This document shows, piece by piece, positions 6,796 to 13,793 of a stretch of 23,988 nt of DNA. The notes under the pieces were generated by a model, which had not been told where the DNA came from, ran no database searches, and saw only the letters and a program-made list of their open reading frames with translations. A program made the position numbers and the translations under genes. The DNA is from a virus: IMG/VR virus record IMGVR_UViG_3300047312_000203, positions 1 to 23,988 of that record; one strand, written 5' to 3'. The stretch's first letter is position 1, and the number at the start of each line of letters is the position of its first letter.

Positions 6796-7509
6796 TCACG
6801 GCAGGATGAGCTCGGGAGCCTCGCAAGGTTCCAACTGCACCCCCTGCTTCTGCAAGTGCTCGGGGTCGTAGCTGCGATTCGTGAGGATCTGCCCCGCCTT
6901 GAGCGTGGTCAAAAATCCGTCGCTCATGAAGCGCACCTCGCGCACCACGCGGTAATGACGCAGGTCGGGTTCATCGCGCTTGATGGGCTCGAGCGGGCGA
7001 TTCTGCTCGTTCACCACCGACACAGGGGCGGACACCGGGAGCACTTCGGGCTGTTTGATGTCGAAGTCTTCGGGGTTCACGGGCTCGGCCGGGGGTTGCT
7101 CGGCGCGTGCGTTCGGGTCCACGGCGGGCTCGTCGGCGCGCGCGCGCAGCTTGGCCAGCACATCGAGGGCCTCGGCCTCGCTCTGTGGGTTCGCTTCCTT
7201 GAGCGCAAGCGCCTCTTCCGTGGTCAACACGGGGGCGGCATCGGGCGCGAACTGGCCGCCCGATGGATCCGTCTGGGATCCCTCGGCTCCGAAAGGGATC
7301 CGATCGGGATCCGTTTCGAGGGCGGTCACGAGCGGATCGGGAGCGCTCGCCGCGGGCTCTGCCGGCGCTTGCTCAGGTTCGGGCTCGGGCGCCTCGGCTT
7401 CCTCGGCGTCTGAGCCCTCTTCGGACTCGCCCTCGGCTTCCTCGGCGTGCGGTTCGGTGGGGTCGCCAACGGCGACCGTGCTCGACTGCTTTGGCTTCTT
7501 TTTGCTCAT
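6796..7509 (-). CDS. Unrecognised acidic Pro/Glu-rich protein following the capsid gene
   Basis: A 237-residue protein with a basic start (MSKKKPKQSS), then about 60 residues rich in Glu, Ala and Pro (EAEAPEPEPEQAPAEPAA), a middle with Ala/Glu helices, and a compact C-terminal domain (HYRVVREVRFMSDGFLTTLK to the end) that looks folded. I choose ATG 7509 because the longer starts lie right against the terminator T-run. No strong ribosome site is visible. The gene follows the capsid terminator, so it depends on readthrough or on an unseen promoter. A minor head or connector role fits its place but is not shown. It contains the GGATCC cluster described separately. Confidence 0.6.
   Translation of the reverse strand: MSKKKPKQSSTVAVGDPTEPHAEEAEGESEEGSDAEEAEAPEPEPEQAPAEPAASAPDPLVTALETDPDRIPFGAEGSQTDPSGGQFAPDAAPVLTTEEALALKEANPQSEAEALDVLAKLRARADEPAVDPNARAEQPPAEPVNPEDFDIKQPEVLPVSAPVSVVNEQNRPLEPIKRDEPDLRHYRVVREVRFMSDGFLTTLKAGQILTNRSYDPEHLQKQGVQLEPCEAPELILP
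7265..7312. repeat. Cluster of four GGATCC sites in a 31-base imperfect repeat
   Basis: GGATCC occurs at 7265, 7276, 7296 and 7307. The spacing 11-20-11 shows two imperfect 31-base units. In the protein it corresponds to the repeated Thr-Asp-Pro of ETDPDRIPFG and SQTDPSGG. It lies within the acidic protein gene. Confidence 0.6.
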
Positions 7510-7537
7510 GCCGCGCACCATACCGCTGGGCCGCATG

Positions 7538-7603
7538 AAAAAAAACCGGCCAGGGTCCCCCCCGGTCTTCCGCGCGAAGCCATTACGGGTAAGACCCTGG
7601 CCG
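7538..7603 (-). terminator. Intrinsic terminator after major capsid gene
   Basis: An 11-bp perfect stem (7547-7557 with 7593-7603) encloses a 35-base loop that can form smaller stems. On the minus strand it is followed by eight T residues (7545-7538). It lies 78 bases after the capsid stop and only 28 bases before the start of the next gene, leaving almost no room for a promoter, so partial readthrough is likely. Confidence 0.85.
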
Positions 7604-7680
7604 TGCCAGCGGTGACGGGCGCGTCACGAGAGCGAAGGACATCCCCCCCGCTTCGCGCACGCCACCGCGTGCGCCTTGGG

Positions 7681-9060
7681 TTAGCCCGCGTGCTCGATAA
7701 CCAGCGCGCGCTTGAACATCGCGCCGTTGCCGGAAAGCAAGTCCGTGGGCACCGCGAATCCGCCCGACCACGACCACGCGTGATCGACGATCTGCTGCAG
7801 CACATCGAGCGGCGCGCGGATGGTGTACCGAATGCGATCGGTCAGCACCGTCACGCCGTTGTTCGTCACCTGGAAGTTGCCCACCTTGCCCATGATCCCT
7901 GCCTCGGTGATGTAGTCGGACTCGGGGATGTAGTGCTCGTAGATCGAGCCACCACCCGTGATGATCGTGCGGCCGATCGGCGTGCCGCCGTCGTTGATGA
8001 CTTCCGCGCCGATGTACGGGGCCGCGCGCGCGCTGCCCGAGGGCTCAGCGAACAGGGTCCCGACGTTGAACTGATTCGGGCACTCCGTGTTGCTGTAGAA
8101 GTAGCAAGCGAAGTTGGCGCCGATGGCCATCGACCGGTAGGGCATCGCGTCCGGGATCGATTGGTAGATGCGCTGCCATGCGTTGTCCTGCATGAGCTGC
8201 GCCTCACCCGCTTGCGGGATATGCACGTGATACATGCCGTCCGCGTGCGGGGGCACGTTCTGCGAGCGCAGCAGCGCCACCGCCTGGGTGATGTCGTTGA
8301 GCGTGAGCAGCGAAGTGCCCGAGAGCGCGTCCACCGTCGCCACGTTGCCGGCGCGCAGGATGCGCGCGCGCTGAAGTGCGCGCACGCGCGAGCGCGCCGC
8401 CAAGTTGGCGCCCAGGTTCGCAGACAGGGTCAGCGTGCCGGGGCCGTTCGGGAAGTCGGTGTTGTCGGGAGTCGCCGCCACCACGTTGGCCGCGATATTG
8501 GTGTTTCCGAGCTCGACCGCGATGGGGGCCGCGGGCGAGACGGGCACCAGCTGGCCGAGCAGCACGCGCTGCCGGAAGCCGTTGATGCTCGCGACCCGGA
8601 TCGCTGCCGTGCCGCTGCTGGCCAGCACCATCGACATGGTGTCGCCAGACAGATAGGCGGTGAAGAGCTCGTTCCGCGTGACGCGGTTCATGGTGTCGCC
8701 CGCGAGCTCGCCCAGCTTCTGGGTGTCCTGCGAGAACTTGCTGGCGATCTGCACGCGGCTCTGCGGCATGTAGGTCTGCATGCCGTCGCCGCGCTGCACG
8801 GCCTCGACGCGCCATTGCTCCGTGCCGTAGGTGCGTACCGTCGGGTCCTGGCCGGGCGTGAGCGGCGTCATGTTGGGTTCCATGCGGCCCGTACGCGTGA
8901 AGATCTGCGCTTCGCCGATGTTGGCCGCCCAGCGGAAGGACTCGACGTCGGCGCGGAAGAGCAGCCGCGGGTAGAGCGCTTCGTAAAACGTACGCACCAG
9001 GGCGTTCTGCTGGATGATATTCGCGAGCTCGGGTCGAAACCCTACGAGTGAAACAGTCAT
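7681..9060 (-). CDS. Major capsid protein
   Basis: Probable major capsid protein, 459 residues, the main shell subunit. Support: it follows a scaffold-like gene, precedes neck genes, has the longest leader and best ribosome site in the window (GGAGG at 9074-9070, 9 bases before ATG 9060), and is flanked by two strong terminators. The N-terminus (MTVSLVGFRPELANIIQQNALVRTFYE) fits an N-terminal arm; the central MNRVTRNELFTAYLSG and the C-terminal GRTIITGGGSIYEHYIPE and TDRIRYTIRAPLDVLQQ segments resemble coat proteins of the HK97-fold N4-gp56/P22-like type. The fold assignment is from memory of the pattern. No protease gene is visible nearby, and the protein may not be cleaved. Confidence 0.82.
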   Translation of the reverse strand: MTVSLVGFRPELANIIQQNALVRTFYEALYPRLLFRADVESFRWAANIGEAQIFTRTGRMEPNMTPLTPGQDPTVRTYGTEQWRVEAVQRGDGMQTYMPQSRVQIASKFSQDTQKLGELAGDTMNRVTRNELFTAYLSGDTMSMVLASSGTAAIRVASINGFRQRVLLGQLVPVSPAAPIAVELGNTNIAANVVAATPDNTDFPNGPGTLTLSANLGANLAARSRVRALQRARILRAGNVATVDALSGTSLLTLNDITQAVALLRSQNVPPHADGMYHVHIPQAGEAQLMQDNAWQRIYQSIPDAMPYRSMAIGANFACYFYSNTECPNQFNVGTLFAEPSGSARAAPYIGAEVINDGGTPIGRTIITGGGSIYEHYIPESDYITEAGIMGKVGNFQVTNNGVTVLTDRIRYTIRAPLDVLQQIVDHAWSWSGGFAVPTDLLSGNGAMFKRALVIEHAG

Positions 9061-9181
9061 GGGAAAAGGCCTCCGAAAAATCGGTGGGGTTCTTCCCGCC
9101 TGTTCGCCCGTTGACCGCTCGGCGTCGCGTGGTGGCGGTGCCGCGAAGTGGTGCGGCTATGTTTGTGTCGCAAGTATGATC
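9061..9181 (-). promoter_or_regulatory. Leader of the major capsid gene
   Basis: About 120 bases separate the scaffold terminator from the capsid ATG. The only clear element is the GGAGG ribosome site (9074-9070). A weak TTGATC...CATAGC pair next to the terminator could be a promoter, but three of six matches at the -10 position is poor support. No other gene is seen here. Confidence 0.4.
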
Positions 9182-9220
9182 AAAAAAAACGGGCCGCGTG
9201 AAGGTTTTTCACGCGGCCCG
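9182..9220 (-). terminator. Intrinsic terminator after scaffold gene
   Basis: A 13-bp perfect stem (9190-9202 with 9208-9220), loop of 5 bases, then eight T residues on the minus strand (9189-9182). It starts 56 bases after the scaffold stop codon and is the cleanest terminator in the window. Confidence 0.93.
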
Positions 9221-9276
9221 TCTCACCCGTTACCCCAAAGAGCCCACCCAGGGCGCCTCAGCACGCTTGCAGCCTA

Positions 9277-9951
9277 TCAGCGAATGCCCTGCTGCGCCTG
9301 GTAGTCCGACCATTCCTGAGCGGTCATCTCGAGACAGTTCTTGCTCGCGGGTGGCGTAGGAGCTGGCGCAGGCGCGGGCGCGCCCGGATTGGTGGGCGGC
9401 ACTGGCACCGGCACGGTCGGCACGGGCGCGGCGCCCAGCGTGGCGCGGTTCTCGGGCGTGGCTAGCAGCCCGTCCAGCAGCTTCCCAAAGTCGGCGTCCT
9501 TGGCCTCGCCGCGCAGGAGAAAGTCGGCGTAATCGACCTGCTTGATCCCGCGCGCAGCGGCCGCAGACAGCAGCGCGCTACGGCGCTCGTGCGCATCCGA
9601 GCGTGCAGTCGCCGTGCGGTTCGCAGCCTCTGCCCGCTCAGCGCGCTCTCGCTCGCGCTGCGTCTCGGTCAGGCTGGCCTGACGCGCGGTCTCGGCTTGC
9701 CGTTCCATCTCGGTCAGAGCCGCAATGCGGGCCGTCGCTTCCTCGGCCGTCTCGACGCCCAGGTGCCGCTTCAGGATCGTGCGCTCATGTTGGGCGAGCC
9801 GCATGGGCAGCCAGTTCGGATCAGTCTGGTCGGTCGGCGCGGGTGCGGGCGGCGCGGGTGCGGGCGGCGCAGGTGCCGGCGCAGGTGCCGGCGCGGGTGC
9901 GGGCGCAGGTGCCGGCGCAGGCGGTGTAGGAGCAGGCGCGGGTAGTGTCAT
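9277..9951 (-). CDS. Putative head scaffold protein
   Basis: A 224-residue protein, likely the assembly scaffold lost from the mature head. Residues 1-40 are almost only Pro and Ala. Residues of about 52-125 form a long charged helix with many Glu, Arg and Ala (EMERQAETARQASLTETQRE), which predicts a coiled coil. Residues of about 130-165 (GIKQVDYADFLLRGEAKDADF) resemble the folded part of phage scaffolds. A second Pro/Ala tract and a short KNCLEMTAQEWSDYQAQ tail follow. Its place just before the capsid gene is typical. The start is ATG 9951 with GAAGGACA upstream. The two Pro/Ala tracts are unusual in scaffolds. It lies between two strong terminators. Confidence 0.72.
   Translation of the reverse strand: MTLPAPAPTPPAPAPAPAPAPAPAPAPAPPAPAPPAPAPTDQTDPNWLPMRLAQHERTILKRHLGVETAEEATARIAALTEMERQAETARQASLTETQRERERAERAEAANRTATARSDAHERRSALLSAAAARGIKQVDYADFLLRGEAKDADFGKLLDGLLATPENRATLGAAPVPTVPVPVPPTNPGAPAPAPAPTPPASKNCLEMTAQEWSDYQAQQGIR
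9837..9942. repeat. GC-rich tandem repeat coding for the Pro/Ala tract
   Basis: Imperfect 6- and 12-base units built on GGCGCAGGTGCC repeat through this stretch and encode alternating Pro and Ala at the scaffold N-terminus. Unit number could vary by slippage. A shorter similar tract lies at about 9350-9430 near the C-terminal end of the gene. Confidence 0.85.
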
Positions 9952-10010
9952 GGTGGTTTGTCCTTCGCTGTGATGGGTTCTGGTCGTTGTGCTGCGTAGG
10001 TGCGCGGGTG

Positions 10011-10059
10011 AAAAAACGGGCCCCTCGTTTGCGCCCCTAGGAACGCACCCGAGGGGCCC
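10011..10059 (-). terminator. Intrinsic terminator before scaffold gene
   Basis: A 10-bp perfect stem, GGGCCCCTCG (10018-10027) with CGAGGGGCCC (10050-10059), encloses a loop with an extra TGCG/CGCA pairing. Six T residues follow on the minus strand (10016-10011). It starts 27 bases after the stop of the 222-aa gene. Confidence 0.88.
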
Positions 10060-10086
10060 TCGCTTTTTAGGTCAGCTTTTCGGCGC

Positions 10087-10755
10087 TCAGGTGAGGTTGG
10101 TATCAGCGTTCAGCGCCGTGCCATTGGTCAAGCCAGTCCCGGTGCCGACGCCGGGAAGGGCGATATAGCGGACCGTCGCGCGCGTCACCGCGTCGGCGAC
10201 CGCAAAGGCGATCTTGGTCTCGTCATTCGTGGCGGTGCCGGCGATTGCCGCCTGACCCGTAGCCGGCGCGCTCGAGCTGCGCTTGATGGGCGTGAGCGCG
10301 CCCGTCAGGGTGCCCGTCACGGAAATGGCGCTGATAAGCACCTGGGCGCGGCGCGAGCCGAGCAACGTGCCGAAGTTCGTGGTCACGTCGATCGTCTCTT
10401 CGAAGATCAGCAGGTCGCCCTGGTAAGGCACGTAGATCACGGTGCAGGCCGTGATCGCGTCGGCCGCGGCGAACGTGATATCTCCGGCGCCGTTGATGCT
10501 GACCTGCCCGGTGGTGGGCGTCGCGTTCGAGCCGACGGCAAGGGGCGTGAGCCAGCCATTGAAAGTGCCCGTCGCATAGATCGCGACGATGCTTGCTGCC
10601 TTGGCGTTCTCCGGCAACACCATCTTGTCGCTGGCGACCACGCCGAAGCGCGTGCGCGTGATCGTAGCGAGCTGCTGCCCGATCAGCCCCTCTTTGAGCA
10701 GGGCCGGGATCGAGTTGGGGTTGCCGTTGGCGAGAGCCTGACGAACGGTGGTCAT
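10087..10755 (-). CDS. Virion protein with two internal repeats (possible decoration protein)
   Basis: A 222-residue protein of probable structural role. After an N-terminal helical part (to about residue 50) it contains two diverged copies of one beta-rich unit, near residues 57-113 and 143-202. Shared points are ATGTFNGWLTP against VTGTLTGALTP, PTTGQVSI against PATGQAAI, and ITFAAADA against IAFAVADA. Such units occur in phage proteins coded beside the capsid gene. I choose ATG 10755 (MTTVRQAL), with AAAGG upstream, over a start 27 bases earlier. A terminator follows, as expected for an abundant virion protein. Decoration or capsid-associated function is inferred. Confidence 0.6.
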   Translation of the reverse strand: MTTVRQALANGNPNSIPALLKEGLIGQQLATITRTRFGVVASDKMVLPENAKAASIVAIYATGTFNGWLTPLAVGSNATPTTGQVSINGAGDITFAAADAITACTVIYVPYQGDLLIFEETIDVTTNFGTLLGSRRAQVLISAISVTGTLTGALTPIKRSSSAPATGQAAIAGTATNDETKIAFAVADAVTRATVRYIALPGVGTGTGLTNGTALNADTNLT

Positions 10756-10814
10756 GGAAAAGCCTTTCTCGTGCGCGAGCACGATGGGGCCCGCGTGGCG
10801 CGAGTCTACGTGTC

Positions 10815-11516
10815 TTACACGCCCGCTGCCAAGACACTGAGCGCGCTCGAGCCGCTCACCTCAAGGCGCGTCACCGCGTTCGGGTTGCGCCCGAACTGTT
10901 GGATCAAGAGCCCAGAGACCGGAACATCAGCCCCCGTTCCCACCTGCGCCGCTACCGTGTCGAGCCCGAGATCGTCCGCCGCCGTGCCCGTAAACACGCT
11001 CAGCGAGCCTTGGCTGCCCGTCTTCTTGCCCGAGATCAGCACCTGGCCAAGCGTCGTCACGCTCGCCGGCAGGTAGGCGCAGCCTGCGAGCATGGCCGCG
11101 GCGTTGATGCGCGCCGCCACCTTGAGCGCCGAATCGTCGCCCGTCACAAAGGCAACGCTGACCGCGATACCGTCGACCGTGAAGAGCAGCGTCAGGGCAT
11201 TGAGGCCCGAGATCGGAAAGACGGCGCTCGACGTCGCGCGCGCCGGCACGCCGTTGACGCGCAGCGTGATCGGGGCCTGCGAGCGCAGCGCGAGAAACTC
11301 GATCTGCGTGAACGAGCCCGGCGCCAGCAGGTCAGCGAACTCGCCCGGCAGGGTTTGGATCGTGATGTCCGCCTGCCTGACCTGGGAATAGGTCTCGGTG
11401 CCGCATTGCCCAAAGGTCAGGTCCCACGGGCACCCGCTCGGCGCCGCGCCTGCGCAGCCATCGGCGCAGCCGGACCCGACGAGCAGGTAGCCCTTTACCG
11501 AAAGCTGTTGGCTCAT
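10815..11516 (-). CDS. Virion-type protein with a sheath-like module
   Basis: A 233-residue protein that is probably structural. The N-terminus has four Cys (17, 21, 29, 38), GSGCADGCAGAAPSGC and nearby. Residues of about 106-190 (ALKVAARINAAAMLAGC, then a strand pair with GKKTGSQGSLSVFTGTA and DDLGLD) share the layout of the two inserted modules in the sheath protein: a helix with Arg-Ile-Asn, a strand, Lys-x-Thr-Gly-Ser/Gly, strand, then a leucine-rich end. The start at ATG 11516 overlaps the previous stop as ATGA. The function is unknown; a virion surface or neck role is possible. Confidence 0.6.
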   Translation of the reverse strand: MSQQLSVKGYLLVGSGCADGCAGAAPSGCPWDLTFGQCGTETYSQVRQADITIQTLPGEFADLLAPGSFTQIEFLALRSQAPITLRVNGVPARATSSAVFPISGLNALTLLFTVDGIAVSVAFVTGDDSALKVAARINAAAMLAGCAYLPASVTTLGQVLISGKKTGSQGSLSVFTGTAADDLGLDTVAAQVGTGADVPVSGLLIQQFGRNPNAVTRLEVSGSSALSVLAAGV

Positions 11517-11755
11517 TTGGCGGGCGTCTTCCCCGAGCCATAGGTGGGATCCATGTACGCGGGCGTGAGCTTCTTGCCCTCTTCGTACACGACCTGACCG
11601 AGGCGCGTGTTGCTGCCCCCCGAGACGCTCGGCCCGATGCCGTCGGCGAGACTCTCACCGCCCTCGCCGGGCGCGCTCTTGCCGATGACTGGGGGCGGCG
11701 TGACGGCCACGGGGACTGCGGAACCGCGAGAGCTGCCGGATGCGGGATTGGCCAT
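11513..11755 (-). CDS. Small Gly/Ser/Pro-rich protein
   Basis: An 80-residue protein of unknown function. It is rich in Gly, Ser and Pro, mostly disordered in appearance, with a more ordered end (TRLGQVVYEEGKKLTPAYMD). The ribosome site is excellent (AAAGGAGT, about 8 bases before ATG 11755) and the stop overlaps the next start as ATGA, so this is a real gene translated together with the 233-aa virion-type protein. It is the first gene of the head-protein group after the accessory block. Confidence 0.65.
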   Translation of the reverse strand: MANPASGSSRGSAVPVAVTPPPVIGKSAPGEGGESLADGIGPSVSGGSNTRLGQVVYEEGKKLTPAYMDPTYGSGKTPAK

Positions 11756-11806
11756 TGGGTGACTCCTTTCGGGGGAGTCTAGGCCATTCCCGGGGCAGCC
11801 GTCACG

Positions 11807-12361
11807 CTACGTCGAGAGCGCGCTTCGTAGCCGTGTACGAACAAGTACGCCCACCAGCATGGGCGCGGGTGGGCGGTACAGGGCGGCGCATTCACCGATT
11901 ACGAAGCTCGTGTCGGTCTGCGCTCGGATCTCGACGGTATTGGCCCCGTAGCCTTCCCAGAGCTCGCCGCGTAGGTGGTCGCGGTCCGGGTCGCCATCGG
12001 CACAGTTGGCGATCGCGTGGATCCACTCGTGCACGCTGCTGTCGACCAGCTGAATATCCGGGCGGCCATCGAGCAAGTAGATCGTACGTTCCTCGACCTC
12101 GGTGCAGCCGGTGGTGAGCTCGTCGGGGCCTCGATCGAGCGCACACGGAATGTCGGCTTCGGCCGATAGCTGGATCGTGTACTCGCGGTCGAGCGTGTCG
12201 CAGCCGTCGGGCACCCGCCCCACCTGGTCGGTCCATGCGTTGAGCGTTGCCACGTAGCTGCGATAGCAGGCGCCGAACACGTGTTGTTCCGTGTCGGGCT
12301 TGGGCGTCGAATCGCAGGCGTAGAGCAGGAGCAAGGCGATCAGCGGGATGAGGTATCTCAT
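11807..12361 (-). CDS. Lipoprotein with HExxH zinc-metalloprotease-like motif
   Basis: A 184-residue probable lipoprotein. The start MRYLIPLIALLLLYAC gives a signal peptide with a lipobox ending at Cys16, so the protein should be anchored on the cell envelope. HEWIH at residues 111-115 is the classical zinc-binding and catalytic motif of zincin proteases; Asp128-His129 and Glu133, in DPDRDHLRGELW, are candidates for the third zinc ligand. Six further Cys could form disulphides. No protease family is recognised with certainty, and activity is inferred. The gene sits between small accessory genes and the head block, not with tail lysins. The ribosome site is weak, and the gap to the previous stop is 31 bases. 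It could equally be a receptor-blocking or envelope-modifying protein. Confidence 0.65.
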   Translation of the reverse strand: MRYLIPLIALLLLYACDSTPKPDTEQHVFGACYRSYVATLNAWTDQVGRVPDGCDTLDREYTIQLSAEADIPCALDRGPDELTTGCTEVEERTIYLLDGRPDIQLVDSSVHEWIHAIANCADGDPDRDHLRGELWEGYGANTVEIRAQTDTSFVIGECAALYRPPAPMLVGVLVRTRLRSALST

Positions 12362-12392
12362 GCGCGTAGGAGATCACAGCTCCCTGCGCGCT

Positions 12393-12671
12393 TCAATGGA
12401 AGATGTCGCGAAAGAAGCGCGATACCAGCCCGTGAAGAACTGACAGGAACTCTGACCAGCTGAGCCTGCACCCCGCGCGCCGCCCGTGGACGTGGCTGAA
12501 GTCGATCGTTCCTTCGCCATCGCCCTTCGGGAAAGCCCATATGATCACCACGCGCTCACCCTCGCGCAGCGCCTTTTCGAAGTCGGCGCGCAAGCTGGCT
12601 TCGTCGCCGTCGCCGTCCTCATCCTTTTGCCAGGGGCGATCTTCCGGCTTTAGCTCGCGGAGATTCGTCAC
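12393..12671 (-). CDS. Unrecognised small protein downstream of methyltransferase
   Basis: A 92-residue protein of unknown function, starting at GTG 12671, which overlaps the methyltransferase stop as GTGA. AAGGGATG lies just upstream. The N-terminal third is acidic (KDEDGDGDEASL), followed by VVIIWAFPKGDGEGTIDFSHVHG and a hydrophobic C-terminus (WSEFLSVLHGLVSRFFRDIFH) that forms an amphipathic helix. The compact size and overlap suggest it is made with the methyltransferase. The open frame continues far upstream but only the part from this GTG looks real. Confidence 0.6.
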   Translation of the reverse strand: MTNLRELKPEDRPWQKDEDGDGDEASLRADFEKALREGERVVIIWAFPKGDGEGTIDFSHVHGRRAGCRLSWSEFLSVLHGLVSRFFRDIFH

Positions 12672-13294
12672 AGCAGCATCCCTTGCGCGAGCTGGCCGCG
12701 CGCGAGCTCGCAATACGCCGGGTTGATGTCCCAGCCTTCCGCGTCTCGGTGGTGGTTCTTGGCGGCTACGAGCGTGGTGCCCGAGCCGCAGAATGGATCC
12801 AGCACAAGCTCGCCCGGCAGCGAAAACCAGCGCACGAGCCAGCGCACGTGGCCGATCGAGCGCGGGCATGGGTGCCCGATCCGGCCTCGACCCATGCGGC
12901 CACCGTCGATCGTCTTGCCGGGCACAACGCGTGTTCCCTCGGGATAGCGCTCGCGCCCGTAGACATAGGCGAGATCGCTGCCCACAAGCACCGTGCCGCG
13001 CTTCGACGGTACGTAGTACTCGAGCCAGCACGTGCGCCAGAAAGGCCAGTAGCTGGGCACTGCGCTGAGAAAGCGCGGATCAGTGCCGCACCCGACGTGC
13101 AGCACGACGTGCGAGACCTTTCCCACCAGGTGACCAAGCGTGTCGTGTAGGAGCTTGCCGGCGTCCACGCCTGGAAAGAACTTGGCGCCGCGGTTCGGCC
13201 ACACGGGATCGGTGATCACCACCGTCGGCTGCGTGGGCTGGAAGGCGCGCGCGAGCTCGATCGCGTCGCCGCACACGACGGTTTGCCCGCTCAT
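12668..13294 (-). CDS. DNA methyltransferase (beta class, N6-adenine or N4-cytosine)
   Basis: A 208-residue methyltransferase that would transfer a methyl group from S-adenosylmethionine to the amino group of a base in phage or host DNA. The catalytic motif comes first (TDPVWPN, residues 28-34, at the place of Asp-Pro-Pro-Tyr/Trp), and the cofactor motif comes late (LDPFCGSGTT, residues 165-174), followed by GWDIN (187-191). This order defines the beta class. The second Pro of the catalytic motif is replaced by Val, which is unusual. At 208 residues it is short, with a small target recognition region. It has no cognate nuclease in the window, so it looks like a solitary phage enzyme, perhaps to avoid restriction. 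The start overlaps the previous stop (ATGA). Confidence 0.85.
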   Translation of the reverse strand: MSGQTVVCGDAIELARAFQPTQPTVVITDPVWPNRGAKFFPGVDAGKLLHDTLGHLVGKVSHVVLHVGCGTDPRFLSAVPSYWPFWRTCWLEYYVPSKRGTVLVGSDLAYVYGRERYPEGTRVVPGKTIDGGRMGRGRIGHPCPRSIGHVRWLVRWFSLPGELVLDPFCGSGTTLVAAKNHHRDAEGWDINPAYCELARGQLAQGMLL

Positions 13295-13494
13295 GCGCGC
13301 TCGTCTTGAACGTACTTGAGCGCGCGATCGATCTGCTCGTCACTACAGAGCTTCCCCACGCGCATTGCCGCGAGCCCGCTCCATAGGAGCGCGGCGATCA
13401 GGCCGTTCTCGCCGGGGTCGTACAGCGCAGACAAGGCATAGGTGAGAGCTTCGCGCGCCTGCTCTCGCGCGCGATCTCTCAGAACCCGTGACAT
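13291..13494 (-). CDS. Unrecognised small helical protein
   Basis: A 67-residue protein with no recognised domain. It is almost entirely helical in appearance (DRAREQAREALTYALSALYD, then LIAALLWSGLAAMRVGKLCSDEQIDRALKYV). I choose ATG 13494, which shares one base with the previous stop (TGATG); an ATG three codons earlier (13503) is also possible. Its stop overlaps the methyltransferase start by four bases, so it is probably a translationally linked partner. Confidence 0.55.
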   Translation of the reverse strand: MSRVLRDRAREQAREALTYALSALYDPGENGLIAALLWSGLAAMRVGKLCSDEQIDRALKYVQDERA

Positions 13495-13793
13495 CAAGGC
13501 CATTCGCCGGGCTCGTAGCTGTCGCAGCGTCCTAGGTCGACCTTGTGACGCGAGCAGCCGCACGGGTAAAGCTGCGGCCGCTTGGGCGCTTCACCACCCG
13601 ACAGCTGCGCAAGACGCTCGAGCGTCATCACGTGCAGCGCCGCCGACTTCACGACGTCTTTGCTCGCCATGACCGAGCCCGGCACGCGCTGTGCGGCGCG
13701 CTCCATGTCGTCGCGCGCGCCTTCTCTCAAGACGCGGCCCTTGGTCGTGTCGTCGTCGAGGGTGAGCACGAGCACGAGGAAATGGACGCTCAC
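13494..13793 (-). CDS. Unrecognised small protein with C-terminal Cys cluster
   Basis: A 99-residue protein of unknown function. It starts at GTG 13793, overlapping the previous stop as GTGA, with a strong AAAGGGG 8 bases upstream. The N-terminus is VSVHFLVLVLTLDDD, the middle is charged and helical, and the end holds three Cys and a His (YPCGCSRHKVDLGRCDSYEP), which could bind a metal. The open frame extends upstream through the previous gene, but that part is a shadow. Confidence 0.55.
   Translation of the reverse strand: MSVHFLVLVLTLDDDTTKGRVLREGARDDMERAAQRVPGSVMASKDVVKSAALHVMTLERLAQLSGGEAPKRPQLYPCGCSRHKVDLGRCDSYEPGEWP

Noticed and set aside
7447-9051. A 534-codon plus-strand open frame opposite the capsid gene
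   Set aside because: It is Arg/His-rich shadow sequence without ribosome site; the capsid frame has clear structure, ribosome site and flanking terminators.
9838-9945. CRISPR-like or integration repeat
   Set aside because: The units are short, contiguous and in frame, coding for Pro-Ala; there are no spacers.
12393-12671. EF-hand calcium site in the KDEDGDGDE stretch (a similar EDGDGD occurs in the portal)
   Set aside because: The spacing lacks the required Glu at the twelfth loop position; this is more likely just an acidic region.
12672-13031. A long N-terminal extension of the 92-aa protein
   Set aside because: It is the methyltransferase sequence read in another frame; the GTG overlapping the methyltransferase stop is the sensible start.
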